A stretch of DNA of 64,000 bases from Egibacter rhizosphaerae (GTDB lineage: Bacteria > Actinomycetota > Nitriliruptoria > Euzebyales > Egibacteraceae): NCBI RefSeq assembly GCF_004322855.1, contig NZ_CP036402.1, positions 2,356,001 to 2,420,000 of the forward strand, read 5' to 3'. Below, piece after piece: positions 33,478-42,799 of the stretch. Positions within the stretch are counted from its first letter, which is position 1. Each line of letters begins with the position of its first letter. A program made the translations under genes and the position numbers. The notes under the pieces are model-generated. The model was not told the DNA's origin. It worked only from the letters and a program-made list of their open reading frames with translations, and searched no databases.

Positions 33478-34881
33478 ATGAGCGAGGAGGCCGCGCGGCA
33501 GCGTCCAGGAGCAGCGGGGCCGCAAGCCCCGGATACTGGGGCCGGGCACGCGCTCGTGATCGGCGCGGGCATGGCCGGGCTGGCGATCGCTAAGGCGCTC
33601 GCCGAACGGTTCGGACGGGTGACCGTCCTCGACCGTGACCGGATCCCCCCGGACGTCGCCCACCGCAAGGGCGTGCCCCAGGATCGGCACCTGCATCTGC
33701 TGCTGCCCTCGGGGGCGGCCGCGCTCGAGAGCCTCTTCCCGGCTCTCGGCGACGAGCTGGTCGACGACGGGGCCGCGACCGGGGAGACCGACCGGATCCG
33801 GATGTGCCTCAACGGTCACCGGTTGGCGCCGGCTCGGACCGGCCACCGCGCGCTGTTCGCCAGCCGACCGTTCGTCGAGGCGCACGTGCGTCGGCGTGTG
33901 CGCGAGGTACCGACGGTCACCCTCCGGGAGGGTTGCCGGGTCGTCGACCTGGCCCTCGATGATGCGAGCGCGCGTGTGGTCGGCGTGCACATCGGCACCC
34001 CCGGCGGGGACGATCCGGAGTTGCTGCGCGCCGAGCTCGTCGTGGACTGTTCCGGACGGCGCTCCCCCGTGCCGGACTGGCTGGCCGCTCACGGCTACGC
34101 CGAGCCGGAGGTGGGCGAGCTCCCTATCGAGCTGCGGTACGTGACCCGGCGCTTTCGGCTCCCCGAGGGTGCACTCGACGGCGATCAGCACGTGCTCGTC
34201 GGCCCGATGGCCGACGGGCCCCGCGGCGCGGCGATGACCCACGTGGAGGACGGCAGCTGGATCCTCACGCTGTTCACGATGGCCGGCGAGCGCGTCCCCA
34301 CCGACGTCGCGGGCTTCGAGCAGTTCGCGCGCGACCTGCCGATCGGCGACATCGGGGAGGCCATCCGCGAGGGCGAGGCGTTGGACGAGGCGGCGAACTA
34401 CCGGTTCCCCGCGAACCGTCGCCGCTACTACGAGCGCCTGGACGCGTTCCCCGCGGGCCTGCTGGTCGCCGGCGACGCGGTGTGCTCCTTCAACCCGATC
34501 TACGGACAGGGGATGTCGGTGGCCTCGATCGAGGCGACCAGCCTGAGACGACTGCTGCGCTCGGGCGATGTCCCCACCCCCCGCACCTGGTTCACCGCCA
34601 TCGCGCCGGTGGTGGACACCGCGTGGGACCAGGCGATCGGGGCTGATCTCGCGGTCCGTGCGGTCGAGGGACGGCGCGGCGTGCCCGCCCGGGCCATCAA
34701 CCGCTACCTGGCGAGCCTGCACGCCGCGGCTGCCCACGAACCGGAGCTCGCGGCGCGGTTCGTGCGCGTCGCGGGCCTCGTCGACCCGCCATCCCGGCTG
34801 CTGCATCCGACCACCGTCGCGCGGGTGCTTCGCGCGCGGGTGCTCCGCTCGCGGCTGCGTCGCCCCGGCCCCACTCGGTGA
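33478..34881 (+). CDS. FAD-dependent oxidoreductase (tryptophan halogenase/geranylgeranyl reductase-like)
   Basis: The 467-residue flavoprotein has the dinucleotide motif VIGAGMAGLAIAKAL, VLDRDRIPPDV, the conserved GVPQDRHLHLLLPSG segment and the GDAVCSFNPIYGQGMSVASIEA motif near the C terminus. This pattern is seen in monooxygenase-like FAD proteins of actinobacteria that are often annotated as 2-polyprenyl-6-methoxyphenol hydroxylase-like. No halogenase WxWxIP motif is present. Reaction unknown; hydroxylation or double-bond reduction of a hydrophobic substrate is plausible. GGAGGGAG lies about 10 nt upstream of ATG 33478. Confidence 0.85.
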   Translation: MSEEAARQRPGAAGPQAPDTGAGHALVIGAGMAGLAIAKALAERFGRVTVLDRDRIPPDVAHRKGVPQDRHLHLLLPSGAAALESLFPALGDELVDDGAATGETDRIRMCLNGHRLAPARTGHRALFASRPFVEAHVRRRVREVPTVTLREGCRVVDLALDDASARVVGVHIGTPGGDDPELLRAELVVDCSGRRSPVPDWLAAHGYAEPEVGELPIELRYVTRRFRLPEGALDGDQHVLVGPMADGPRGAAMTHVEDGSWILTLFTMAGERVPTDVAGFEQFARDLPIGDIGEAIREGEALDEAANYRFPANRRRYYERLDAFPAGLLVAGDAVCSFNPIYGQGMSVASIEATSLRRLLRSGDVPTPRTWFTAIAPVVDTAWDQAIGADLAVRAVEGRRGVPARAINRYLASLHAAAAHEPELAARFVRVAGLVDPPSRLLHPTTVARVLRARVLRSRLRRPGPTR

Positions 34882-34978
34882 GGGTCCCGCCCCCGAGCTC
34901 GACGCCCGGATCAGCGGATGCCTAGACTCCGCCAGGGAAGGGGTGCGGATACGGTGAACGACAGGTATCGGGGGGCGC

Positions 34979-35617
34979 GTGACGTGGGACGTCGCAGGCC
35001 TCACTGATGCGCTGGCGCGTGGCGACGAGGGCGCTGCGCGCCGTCGTCTGGCGGGACTCCGTGGGGACTCGGGGCAGTGGGACGACGCGATGGAGCAGTT
35101 GGCGACGCGCGCCGCGGACGATGCGGTCGCGCTGGAGCTGCTCGTGGAGGCGATCGACGAGTCGGGCCTCGCGCGCCGCGCGGTCGCGCGGGTCCTGGTC
35201 GACGAGGCTGCGGTCGAGGACGTCGCCCAGGACGTGCTGGTGGGCGTGGCGACGTCGGTGGGATCGTTCCGCGGCGAGGCCCGCTTCTCGACCTGGTTGC
35301 ACGCGCTCGCTCGCAACCGTGCGGTCGACCACCTGCGGCGTCAGCGCGCCACATCCCCGCTCGAGGCCGAGGACGTCGGTGACGCCGAGCGCATGAGTTC
35401 GCTCATCGCGGGGCGCGAGACCGCGCGACAGCTGCTCTCGCGTCTGCCCGAGCACTACCGCGAGCCGGTGCGGCTGCGTGACGTCGAGCGTCTGCCCTAC
35501 GGCGAGATCGCCGACCGTCTCGACCGCAACGAGAACACCGTGAAGGCCCATGTCGCCCGCGGGCGCGCGCTGCTGGCGACGATGCTGGAGCCGTTCCCGG
35601 GCGAGGGCGCGCGTTGA
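34979..35617 (+). CDS. ECF-type RNA polymerase sigma factor
   Basis: The 212-residue protein has an unusual Ala/Arg-rich N terminus of about 60 residues, then region 2 (VEDVAQDVLVGVATSVGSFR; ARFSTWLHALARNRAVDHLR) and region 4 (SRLPEHYREPVRLRDVERLP; YGEIADRLDRNENTVKAHVA). GTG 34979 follows a run of G. The stop overlaps the next gene, a Ser/Thr kinase, by one base (TGATG). No anti-sigma gene is present, so phosphorylation by the kinase may control it; this is inference, matching the ECF-STK classes known from other actinobacteria and planctomycetes. Confidence 0.88.
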   Translation: MTWDVAGLTDALARGDEGAARRRLAGLRGDSGQWDDAMEQLATRAADDAVALELLVEAIDESGLARRAVARVLVDEAAVEDVAQDVLVGVATSVGSFRGEARFSTWLHALARNRAVDHLRRQRATSPLEAEDVGDAERMSSLIAGRETARQLLSRLPEHYREPVRLRDVERLPYGEIADRLDRNENTVKAHVARGRALLATMLEPFPGEGAR

Positions 35618-37017
35618 TGCGGGGTGCCCTCGAGTGGGTCGGGCGGTTCCGCCTCGTCGAGGTGATCGGCACCGGCGCGTTCGCGACCGTGCACCGCGCC
35701 GAGGACGAACGTCTCGGCGACACCGTCGCGGTGAAGGTGCTCGCGGAGAACCACAGCCTCGACCCCGAGGTGCGGGAACGCTTCCTGGACGAGGGCCGGG
35801 TGTTGCGGCGCATCGACAGTCCACACGTCGTCAGCGTTCACGACCTCGGCGAGACCGATCGCCAACAGCCCTACCTCGTGTTGGAGCACGCCGACCGCGG
35901 CACCTTGGCCGACCGGGTCGCCACGCGCCGCGCGCAGGGATGGGCCGCTCACCCCCAAGACGTCCTGACCATCGCCGAGCCCTTGGCCGCGGCGATCGAG
36001 TCGGTCCATCGCGCCGATCTCGTGCACCGGGACCTGAGTCCCGGCAACCTCCTGATCCGCTCGACCGTGGCGCCGAGCACGTCCGCGAGCTCCGGGCTGC
36101 TCGACGCCGACGAGCGTCTGCTCGTCGCCGATCTCGGCCTCTGCAAGGATCTCGCCCGCCACTCCGGCCTCACCGCGGCAGGGGGCACCGACGGGTTCCG
36201 CCCGCCCGAGCAACGCGCCGGGCCCGCGGTGGTGTCCCCCGGCGCTGACTTGTGGGCGTTGTCGGCACTGCTCGTGTGGCTGGTCGTCGGGCGGGCGCCC
36301 GAGCAGGTCGAGGACGTGCCAGCCGCCATCGCGTCCGCGGGGTTGCCGCGGTCGCTGGGCGAGGTGCTCGAGCGCAGCCTCGCCCACGACCCGGGGCAGC
36401 GCCATGCCGACGGCACGGAGTGGTGGCGGAGCGTGCACGCTGCGGTCGCGCCGCCGAGAGGCCCTGGCGCGGGGCCGCGCGCAGGAGGCGGTGACCCCGG
36501 GGCCGGTGATCCAGGGACGTTCGCGCAGGGGCCTTCGGACGACGGGGTCGGCCCTCCACCCGATCCGCAGGACCGCCACGATCTGCCAGCCCCCTCTGGC
36601 GAGGCGGCCCGGCAGGGCTCTTCGTCCATGCCGGTTCGGGTCCTGCGGGGTCTGGCCTTGCTGGGCGTGGGGCTGGGCGTCGGGATCCTCGGCGGCCTGC
36701 TCCTCGATCGGGATCCCGTCGAGCTGCGCGATCTCGGCGACGGCGACGTCCACGTCGAGCGCTCCGCCGGTGATGCGTCGGTGGCGCTCGCCGGCCCCGA
36801 GGAGGTGCCCGTCGGTGAGACCGCCGTCTTCGTCGCCGACCTCGACGGGGTCGACGGGTGGGCGTGGATCGCGCCCGACGGGACCGTGCGCGCAGGCCAG
36901 TCGCGTCTGCAGTTCCGCACCTCGACGCCCGGGGTCGCCACGGTGCGGCTGCTCGGTGTCCCCGACGAGGGGGATCCGCTGGAGGTGACCCACGACGTCC
37001 GAGTGATCGCGGACTGA
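35617..37017 (+). CDS. Membrane Ser/Thr protein kinase
   Basis: The 466-residue protein has a complete Hanks kinase domain: IGTGAFATVHRA, VAVKVL, alpha-C Glu in FLDEGRVL, catalytic loop VHRDLSPGNLLI with the base Asp, DLG in place of DFG (VADLGLCKDL), and a GTDGFRPPEQR activation/APE-like region. A Pro/Gly-rich linker, a membrane helix (LRGLALLGVGLGVGILGGLL) and a small extracellular PKD-like beta domain (DGWAWIAPDGTVRAGQSRL) follow. It should sense outside signals and phosphorylate targets inside, the sigma factor upstream being the obvious candidate. Confidence 0.9.
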   Translation: MRGALEWVGRFRLVEVIGTGAFATVHRAEDERLGDTVAVKVLAENHSLDPEVRERFLDEGRVLRRIDSPHVVSVHDLGETDRQQPYLVLEHADRGTLADRVATRRAQGWAAHPQDVLTIAEPLAAAIESVHRADLVHRDLSPGNLLIRSTVAPSTSASSGLLDADERLLVADLGLCKDLARHSGLTAAGGTDGFRPPEQRAGPAVVSPGADLWALSALLVWLVVGRAPEQVEDVPAAIASAGLPRSLGEVLERSLAHDPGQRHADGTEWWRSVHAAVAPPRGPGAGPRAGGGDPGAGDPGTFAQGPSDDGVGPPPDPQDRHDLPAPSGEAARQGSSSMPVRVLRGLALLGVGLGVGILGGLLLDRDPVELRDLGDGDVHVERSAGDASVALAGPEEVPVGETAVFVADLDGVDGWAWIAPDGTVRAGQSRLQFRTSTPGVATVRLLGVPDEGDPLEVTHDVRVIAD

Positions 37018-37118
37018 TGTCGAGATCGCTTGTCGAGATCGCTGCAACCGACGTCGGAGGCGCTGCGACGAACGGAGTGAAGGGCAGAGCCAAAGGTTCG
37101 GGTCGAAAGGGGATGACG

Positions 37119-37865
37119 ATGCGGGACTGGTGGAGACACGGGGGCCTCCTCGGGCTGCTCGTGGTGCTGGCGTTCGCTCTCATGGCGTGCGGTGAGGACG
37201 AGGACGCCGAGACCGAGACGGTCGACGACGAGGAGACCGAGGCCGAGACGGGCGACGAGGCCGAGGACGGGGAGGACGAGGAACGGATCGCCGAGCTGGA
37301 GGACGAGCTCGAGGAGGCGCGCGAGGCGGCCGGCGACGGAGCCGATGGGCCCGATGGTGGCGATGAGGGGGCTGGGTCCGACGACGAGGAGACCGAGGGG
37401 GAGGCCGAGGACGGGAGCGTGCAGCCCGGAACGACACGGACACGGGGTGAGCCGCTGGCGGAGCTGCCCGGACCCCTCGACGGCGAGGTGACGGCCTACA
37501 TCGACCAGTTCGCCCGCCGGGGCGAGCTCGTGGAGCTGTCGTTCACGATCGTGAACTCGCACGAGAGCGAGGGCTGGGGGTCTGGCTGGGGAGAGGGACC
37601 CAGCATGATGGACGGCGGGCTCGACGACGACGACCCCGCCAATCACAGCATCTACGGGGTGACGCTCGTCGACAGCGAGAACGCGCAGCGCCACTACCCC
37701 ATGCGCGACCCGGACGGACGGTGCACGTGCAGCTCCGACGCGCCGAACCTGAACTCGGGCGACAGCGTCGGGATGTCGGCCACCTACCCCGCCCCGCCCG
37801 ATGACGTCGACGAGATGACGGTGCAGATCCCGCACTTCGGCTCGATCGACTTGGAGTTCGAGTGA
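37119..37865 (+). CDS. Acidic lipoprotein with possible coiled coil
   Basis: The 248-residue precursor has a signal peptide with lipobox ALMAC, an acidic segment with a heptad-like stretch (ERIAELEDELEEAREAAG) and a C-terminal beta domain (ELVELSFTIVNSHESEGW; RHYPMRDPDGRCTCSSDAP) resembling DUF4352-like Ig folds. Function unknown. The ATG at 37119 is favoured over ATG 37113 because AAGGGG lies at a better distance. The upstream 100 bp contain two 13-bp TGTCGAGATCGCT copies at 37019-37048. Confidence 0.72.
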   Translation: MRDWWRHGGLLGLLVVLAFALMACGEDEDAETETVDDEETEAETGDEAEDGEDEERIAELEDELEEAREAAGDGADGPDGGDEGAGSDDEETEGEAEDGSVQPGTTRTRGEPLAELPGPLDGEVTAYIDQFARRGELVELSFTIVNSHESEGWGSGWGEGPSMMDGGLDDDDPANHSIYGVTLVDSENAQRHYPMRDPDGRCTCSSDAPNLNSGDSVGMSATYPAPPDDVDEMTVQIPHFGSIDLEFE

Positions 37866-38524
37866 TGGCTGCCCGCGCCCTGGCCGCTGGGGGGCCGCCG
37901 TGGACCGTGTTCGCCGCTGCGCTCGGGGTCGGCGGTGCCGGTCTGCTCCTCCTCGCGGTGCCCGCGGTGGCCGACGAGCAGGACGAGCGCGCCCCGGAGG
38001 CGCCCGGGGTGGCCGACCTCCCGGGCGCGAGCAACGCGCCGGTGCCGCTCGAGGGCGAGCTGGTGCCGCTTGAGGGCGAGCCGCTGGCGCTCGAGGCCAC
38101 GATCGCCTCGCTCTACGGCGACGTCGACGGCGTCACCGTGACCGAGGGCGAGGACGGGACCGAGATCTCCACCGCCGCCGACATCCTGTTCGAGTTCGAC
38201 GAGTCCGACCTCACCGACGAGGCGATGGAGGTGCTCGCCGAGGCCGCCGAGATCCTCGCGGAAGCGGAGCCGGACGACGTCCTCGTCGAGGGGCACACCG
38301 ACGGGATCGGCGACGACGACTACAACGACCAGCTGTCGCTCGAGCGTGCCGAGGCGGTGATCGCCGAGCTCGCCGATCGCGACGAGCTGTCGGGCATCGC
38401 GTTCGAGGCCGAGGGGCGCGGTTCCCGCGAGCCCATCGCGGCGGAGGAGGACGAGGACGGCAACGACCTCGAGGACGGGCGGGCGCGCAACCGCCGGGTC
38501 GAGCTCAGCTTCGAGGACGGGTGA
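37865..38524 (+). CDS. OmpA-family (peptidoglycan-binding) protein
   Basis: The protein of about 219 residues has a signal-like N terminus (GVGGAGLLLLAVPAVADE) and a C-terminal OmpA domain: ILFEFDESDLTDEAMEVL, VLVEGHTDGIGDDDYNDQLS, LERAEAVIAEL and GRARNRRVELSF with the Arg/Asp pair that binds diaminopimelate. It should anchor to peptidoglycan. It starts at ATG 37865 or GTG 37862, both overlapping the stop of the lipoprotein gene, so the two are probably translated together. Confidence 0.88.
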   Translation: MAARALAAGGPPWTVFAAALGVGGAGLLLLAVPAVADEQDERAPEAPGVADLPGASNAPVPLEGELVPLEGEPLALEATIASLYGDVDGVTVTEGEDGTEISTAADILFEFDESDLTDEAMEVLAEAAEILAEAEPDDVLVEGHTDGIGDDDYNDQLSLERAEAVIAELADRDELSGIAFEAEGRGSREPIAAEEDEDGNDLEDGRARNRRVELSFEDG

Positions 38525-38564
38525 GTCGGATCGGTTCGGCAGACGACGAGATGAGGAGGCGCTG

Positions 38565-39422
38565 ATGTCCGCGGAGATTCCGGCCGGTTGGTACCCGGAC
38601 CCGGGTGGATCTGGGGGTGTGCGGTGGTGGGACGGCTCGCACTGGACCGATGAGGTGCGCGCCGAGGAGGCCCGGGACACCTCCGCGGGCGCAGGGGATC
38701 ACCCGGCTGACCCGGCGGTCGGGGGCGGACCCGGGCAGCCCGCGGTCACGGCGGCACCGCCCCTCACGGGGCAGCTGTCGACGACCGCGAAACTGCTCGT
38801 CGTGCTGCTGGCCGCGCCGTTCGTCCTCGAACTGCTCGGCACCGTCGCCGCTCTGCTGTTCTTCCCCGGTGTCGCCGACATCGGCGGGTTCGGCGATCTC
38901 GCGGGGGCAATCGCGCCGTGGCTCGGCCTCGGGGTGGTGACGGGCCTGCTGGGAGTCGCGAGCACGGTCGTGTTCATCGTCTGGTTCTGGCAGGTGTACT
39001 CGAACGTGTCGCGACTCAGCCACGTCCGCTCGCGTCTGGGGACGGGCTGGGCCGTGGGCACGTGGTTCGTGCCGGTGCTGAACCTCATCCGCCCCTACTC
39101 GATGGCCTGGGAGGCCTACACCGCGGGCATCCCCGACGACCACATCCGCTTCCGCGACCGCGAGTGGCGTCGACGCCAGCGGCCCGCGGGATGGCTGATC
39201 CCGGCGTGGTGGGCCGCGGCGCTCGCCTACACGGCCAGCACGTTCGAGTTCCAGGCGAACTGGGGCGGCGATGGGGTCGACTTCTTCTTCCCGTGGTGGG
39301 TGACGCTACCGGCCCAGGCGGCGGCAACCGTGCTCGCGATCGCGGTCGTGGCGCTCATCACGCGCCGCCAGCTCGCGCGCGTGGGCCTCGAGTGGACGTG
39401 GCGACCCGGGGGGACGCGATGA
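38565..39422 (+). CDS. DUF2510 plus DUF4328 membrane protein
   Basis: The 285-residue protein has an N-terminal DUF2510 motif (PAGWYPDPGGSGGVRWWDG SHWT). A DUF4328-like membrane domain with five to six helices follows, including SRLGTGWAVGTWFVPVLNL then IRPYSMAWEAY. DUF2510 modules occur at the N terminus of many actinobacterial membrane proteins; role unknown. GAGGAGG precedes ATG 38565. It overlaps the next gene by ATGA. Confidence 0.85.
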   Translation: MSAEIPAGWYPDPGGSGGVRWWDGSHWTDEVRAEEARDTSAGAGDHPADPAVGGGPGQPAVTAAPPLTGQLSTTAKLLVVLLAAPFVLELLGTVAALLFFPGVADIGGFGDLAGAIAPWLGLGVVTGLLGVASTVVFIVWFWQVYSNVSRLSHVRSRLGTGWAVGTWFVPVLNLIRPYSMAWEAYTAGIPDDHIRFRDREWRRRQRPAGWLIPAWWAAALAYTASTFEFQANWGGDGVDFFFPWWVTLPAQAAATVLAIAVVALITRRQLARVGLEWTWRPGGTR

Positions 39423-40069
39423 GCGGTGAGCCACCGAGCCCCCCGCACCCGTCTTCCGGGCCACCCGCCAGCGGCTGGTATCCCGACCCGGAGGGCTCCG
39501 GCGGGCTGCGCTACTGGGACGGGGCCCAGTGGACGACCCGGACGGTCGACGCGGCACGAGCCGGTTCCGGCGACGCGAATCGCAGCCGCACGTGGCTCTG
39601 GGTGACGGTCATCGTCTGCGTGACCCTGCTGGCGCTCGGCGGCCTCGCCGCGTGGACGTTCACGACCGTTTTCGGGGTGTTCGACGACGCGTTCTCCGAC
39701 TTCCCCGGGTTCGACGATCTTGGCATCGGGGCGCTCGAGGCGGCCGGAACGACTGCCGAGTTGCTCGCGGCCGGCGACGAGGGCGGGCTGGAGGCCCTCT
39801 GGTGCGAACCGCCCGACGCGGCGCGCGACTCCGCCGAGGTGTGGCGGGACCTGGAGGCGGTCGAAGCGCGGCTCGGGGAGCTCCGCGACGCCGAGGCGCG
39901 GTCCTCACGCGGATCGTCGCCCGTCGGGCACGCGACGCTCGTCACCGAGCATCCCGAGGGCGAGCAGGCGTGGCGGGCCCAACTCCGCGAACAGGACGAG
40001 TCGTGGCGCGTGTGCGACCTCACGCCCGACGACGACGCGACACCGCAGGACCTCGACGAGGAGGTCTGA
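39419..40069 (+). CDS. DUF2510 single-pass membrane protein
   Basis: The 216-residue protein has a DUF2510 motif (ASGWYPDPEGSGGLRYWDGA), one membrane helix (WLWVTVIVCVTLLALGGLAA) and an extracytoplasmic helical domain with two Cys (ALWCEPPDA; WRVCDLTPDD), which may form a disulfide. The pair with the upstream DUF2510 gene suggests duplication of the module or partners in one complex. ATGA overlap at 39419. Confidence 0.8.
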   Translation: MSGEPPSPPHPSSGPPASGWYPDPEGSGGLRYWDGAQWTTRTVDAARAGSGDANRSRTWLWVTVIVCVTLLALGGLAAWTFTTVFGVFDDAFSDFPGFDDLGIGALEAAGTTAELLAAGDEGGLEALWCEPPDAARDSAEVWRDLEAVEARLGELRDAEARSSRGSSPVGHATLVTEHPEGEQAWRAQLREQDESWRVCDLTPDDDATPQDLDEEV

Positions 40070-40103
40070 CGGCAAGACCCACCCGTGACCGAAAGGAGGG
40101 GCC

Positions 40104-41177
40104 ATGCATACCCGACACCATCCCGCCCGTGCGCGCGGCGCGGTGATAGCCATCCTCGTCCTCGCGTTCACCGCGTTGCTCGCCGGCGTGGCTCACGCGG
40201 ACGAGGACGCCGACGTCTGGCGCATGGAGGGGGACGATCGGTTCGGCACCGCGGTGGCCGTGTCCGAGCAGCAGCCCTACTACCAGTTCCCCGAGGACAT
40301 CATCGTCGCGACGGGCATGAACTACCCGGATGCGCTCGCCGCCGGACCCGCGGCGCACCAGCCCGGAGCGGGTCGGGGCAGCATCCTGTTGACCGCTCGC
40401 AACGTGTTGCCGTCGGTGACCGAGGATCGGATCGGGGACATCCTGCCCGACACGATCTACCTCGTGGGCGGCACCGCGGCGGTCTCGCGAGAGGTCGAGG
40501 CCGAGCTCTACCGCCTGGCCAACGACGTCGAGCGGATCGCCGGGCCGACCCGGTTCCACACGGCCGCGGAAGTGTCGCGCACGTTCTTCAGCGGCACCGG
40601 CGGTGACGTCGTCGTCGCGACCGGCACGGATTACCCGGACGCCCTGTCGGGCACGCCGCTCGCTCGGGCGGCGGGCGGCCCGGCCCTCCTCACCGCGCGC
40701 GACCACCTGCCGAGCCCGACCGAGGACGAGCTGTCGCGGCTCTCGCCGGACCGAGTGTTCGTGATCGGTGGAACGGCTGCCATCTCCGACTCGGTCATCT
40801 CCGAGATTCGTTCCACCACCTCCGCGGAAGTGTTCCGGATCGCGGGCGCGAACCGCTACGATACCTCCGCGCGGGTCGCTGAGCTCATCAGCGGTCGGCA
40901 GGCGTTCGTCGCCACTGGCGAGGACTACCCGGACGCCCTGACCGGGGGCGCGCTGGCCGGGTACGGGGGCGACCCCGTCATGCTCGTCGCCCAGGACCAC
41001 GCACCCGAGCCCGTCCTGGAGCAGCTGCGGGAGCGCGAAGCGGAGGAGATCATCGTTCTCGGCGGCACCTCGGCCGTCTCGAGCTCGACCGAGGAGGAGC
41101 TGCGCTACTACGAGCAGGGTGGCGGCAACGGCAACGGCAACGGTCCGTGTCCCCCCGAACCTGGCTCCCCCTGCTGA
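40104..41177 (+). CDS. Secreted protein with cell-wall-binding type 2 repeats
   Basis: The 357-residue precursor has a signal peptide (VIAILVLAFTALLAGVAHA) and three CWB2 repeats. Each has an RF-xTA entry (MEGDDRFGTAVAVS; IAGPTRFHTAAEVS; IAGANRYDTSARVA), a DYPDAL core and a GGT turn. It ends in a Gly/Asn-rich GGGNGNGNG tail with CPPEPGSPC. It carries no other enzymatic domain, so it may be a wall coat or adhesin-like protein. An AAAGGAGGGG site precedes ATG 40104. Confidence 0.88.
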   Translation: MHTRHHPARARGAVIAILVLAFTALLAGVAHADEDADVWRMEGDDRFGTAVAVSEQQPYYQFPEDIIVATGMNYPDALAAGPAAHQPGAGRGSILLTARNVLPSVTEDRIGDILPDTIYLVGGTAAVSREVEAELYRLANDVERIAGPTRFHTAAEVSRTFFSGTGGDVVVATGTDYPDALSGTPLARAAGGPALLTARDHLPSPTEDELSRLSPDRVFVIGGTAAISDSVISEIRSTTSAEVFRIAGANRYDTSARVAELISGRQAFVATGEDYPDALTGGALAGYGGDPVMLVAQDHAPEPVLEQLREREAEEIIVLGGTSAVSSSTEEELRYYEQGGGNGNGNGPCPPEPGSPC

Positions 41178-41334
41178 GCCGTGGGGCTGGTTGGTTCGGG
41201 GTGCGCGATGGGCCACTGGACCCGTCCGCCGGGGTGGGGCATGCTCCGATGGGGACGGCCACGATGCTCGGGGGTCAGGGGGACCGCAACCACCATCGGC
41301 CGGTCCTGGCCGCGCGAGTGGAGGAGGCCGCCCC

Positions 41335-42753
41335 GTGCTCGGCGCCAAACCGGGTCACCGCTGGGCCGCGTTCCGTCGCGGCGACGTCCTCACCATCACC
41401 GCCGCCACCGTCGTTGCCCTCGGGCTGCTCGTTGTGCTCCGGCTCTGGCCCGTCCTCGACGTTCGGTGGGAGAACCACCCCGCGCACTTCTGGCTGGTGC
41501 TGGCCGCGTCAGCGGTCGCCACCACCCTCGGCCTCGCCATGGTCGGGGCCGCACGCCGGCGTCAGGATGCGCGCCTGTTCGTGGTCTCGCTGGCGTTCCT
41601 TGCCGGTGCGGGTTTCCTGGGCCTGCACGCACTGGCCACGCCAGGTGTTCTGCTCGGCCCCAACGCTGGCTTCGAGCTGGCGACACCGGTCGGCCTCACC
41701 ATCGGTGGCGTGCTCGTGGCCATGTCCGCCATTGAGTTCCGACCGTCGACCGCGCGACGCATCACGAGATGGTCGGGGTGGCTGTTGGGTGTCCTCGTGG
41801 CCGTCATGATCGTGTGGGCGGGGTTCTCCCTCGCGGGCCTCCCCCCGTTGCACGATCCGGTGCCCGAGGAGGCCCTTCAGGGATGGCAACTCGTTCTGGC
41901 CGGTGTCGGGGTTCTGGGGTACGGCGCGGGTTCGATCGGCTACCTGCGGCTGCACCGGCGTCGCGGCGCGCGCGTGGTCCTCGCGATCGCCACGGGGTTC
42001 GCGCTCCTCGCTGCCGCGATGATCGTGATCGCGTTCGCCGCGAACTGGCAGCTGTCCTGGTGGGAGTGGCACGTGCTCATGCTCGCCGCGTTCGGCCTGA
42101 TCGCCGCCGCGGCCCGCCGGGAGTGGCACGAGGAGCGCTTCAGTGCGCTGTATCTCGAGCGCACCCTGCAACACACGCAGGAGGCCAGCGTCCTGTTCGC
42201 CGACCTCGCGGGCTTCACCACGTTCGCCGAGCGCAGCGAGCCCCGGGCGGTCCAAGCGATGCTGAACACGTACTTCGCCCGGCTCGTGCCGCTCATGGCT
42301 GAGCTGGGTGGCGAGGTGCACCAGCTCATCGGTGACGCCGTCATGGTGGTGTTCAACAAGAACGGCGATCAACCGCGCCATGCGCTGCTCGCCGCGCGTG
42401 CGGCGCTCGCGTTCCAGACGGCGGCCGAGGAGATCGCCGAGGCCCGTCCGGACTGGCCGCGGTTCCGTGTCGGCGTGAACACCGGTGAGGTGGCTGCCGG
42501 TGTGCTCGGGGAACGGGGCCACCGCAAACACGACGTCATCGGCGACACGGTCAATCTCGCAGCGCGGCTCGAGGGGCAGGCTCCCATCGGCGGGGTCCTG
42601 ATCGGAGAGGGGACCCGAGCCCGGCTGCCGGCCGAGGCTCGCGTCGAGGCGCTGGCGCCACTGGTGCTCAAGGGGAAGGCCGAGCCCGTGACGGCGTACC
42701 TGCTCCACGATCTCGGCACGCCCGACCCGCGGCCCGAGGAGACGAGTCGGTGA
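41335..42753 (+). CDS. Membrane class III adenylate/guanylate cyclase
   Basis: The 472-residue protein has about eight membrane helices and a C-terminal class III cyclase domain: VLFADLAGFTTFAERSEP (first metal Asp), HQLIGDAVMVVFN (second metal Asp) and DVIGDTVNLAARLEG with the Asn and Arg of the transition-state pair. It should make cAMP from ATP at the membrane; the substrate-specifying position next to DVIGDT favours adenylate. GTG 41335 has GGAGGAGG 7 nt upstream. A cNMP-binding histidine kinase is encoded 3.5 kb downstream, a possible receiver. Confidence 0.9.
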   Translation: MLGAKPGHRWAAFRRGDVLTITAATVVALGLLVVLRLWPVLDVRWENHPAHFWLVLAASAVATTLGLAMVGAARRRQDARLFVVSLAFLAGAGFLGLHALATPGVLLGPNAGFELATPVGLTIGGVLVAMSAIEFRPSTARRITRWSGWLLGVLVAVMIVWAGFSLAGLPPLHDPVPEEALQGWQLVLAGVGVLGYGAGSIGYLRLHRRRGARVVLAIATGFALLAAAMIVIAFAANWQLSWWEWHVLMLAAFGLIAAAARREWHEERFSALYLERTLQHTQEASVLFADLAGFTTFAERSEPRAVQAMLNTYFARLVPLMAELGGEVHQLIGDAVMVVFNKNGDQPRHALLAARAALAFQTAAEEIAEARPDWPRFRVGVNTGEVAAGVLGERGHRKHDVIGDTVNLAARLEGQAPIGGVLIGEGTRARLPAEARVEALAPLVLKGKAEPVTAYLLHDLGTPDPRPEETSR

Positions 42754-42799
42754 CCCGCGCTTCGGCATCGCTGCCGACCCCAGCCGTCGCGGATCGGCC

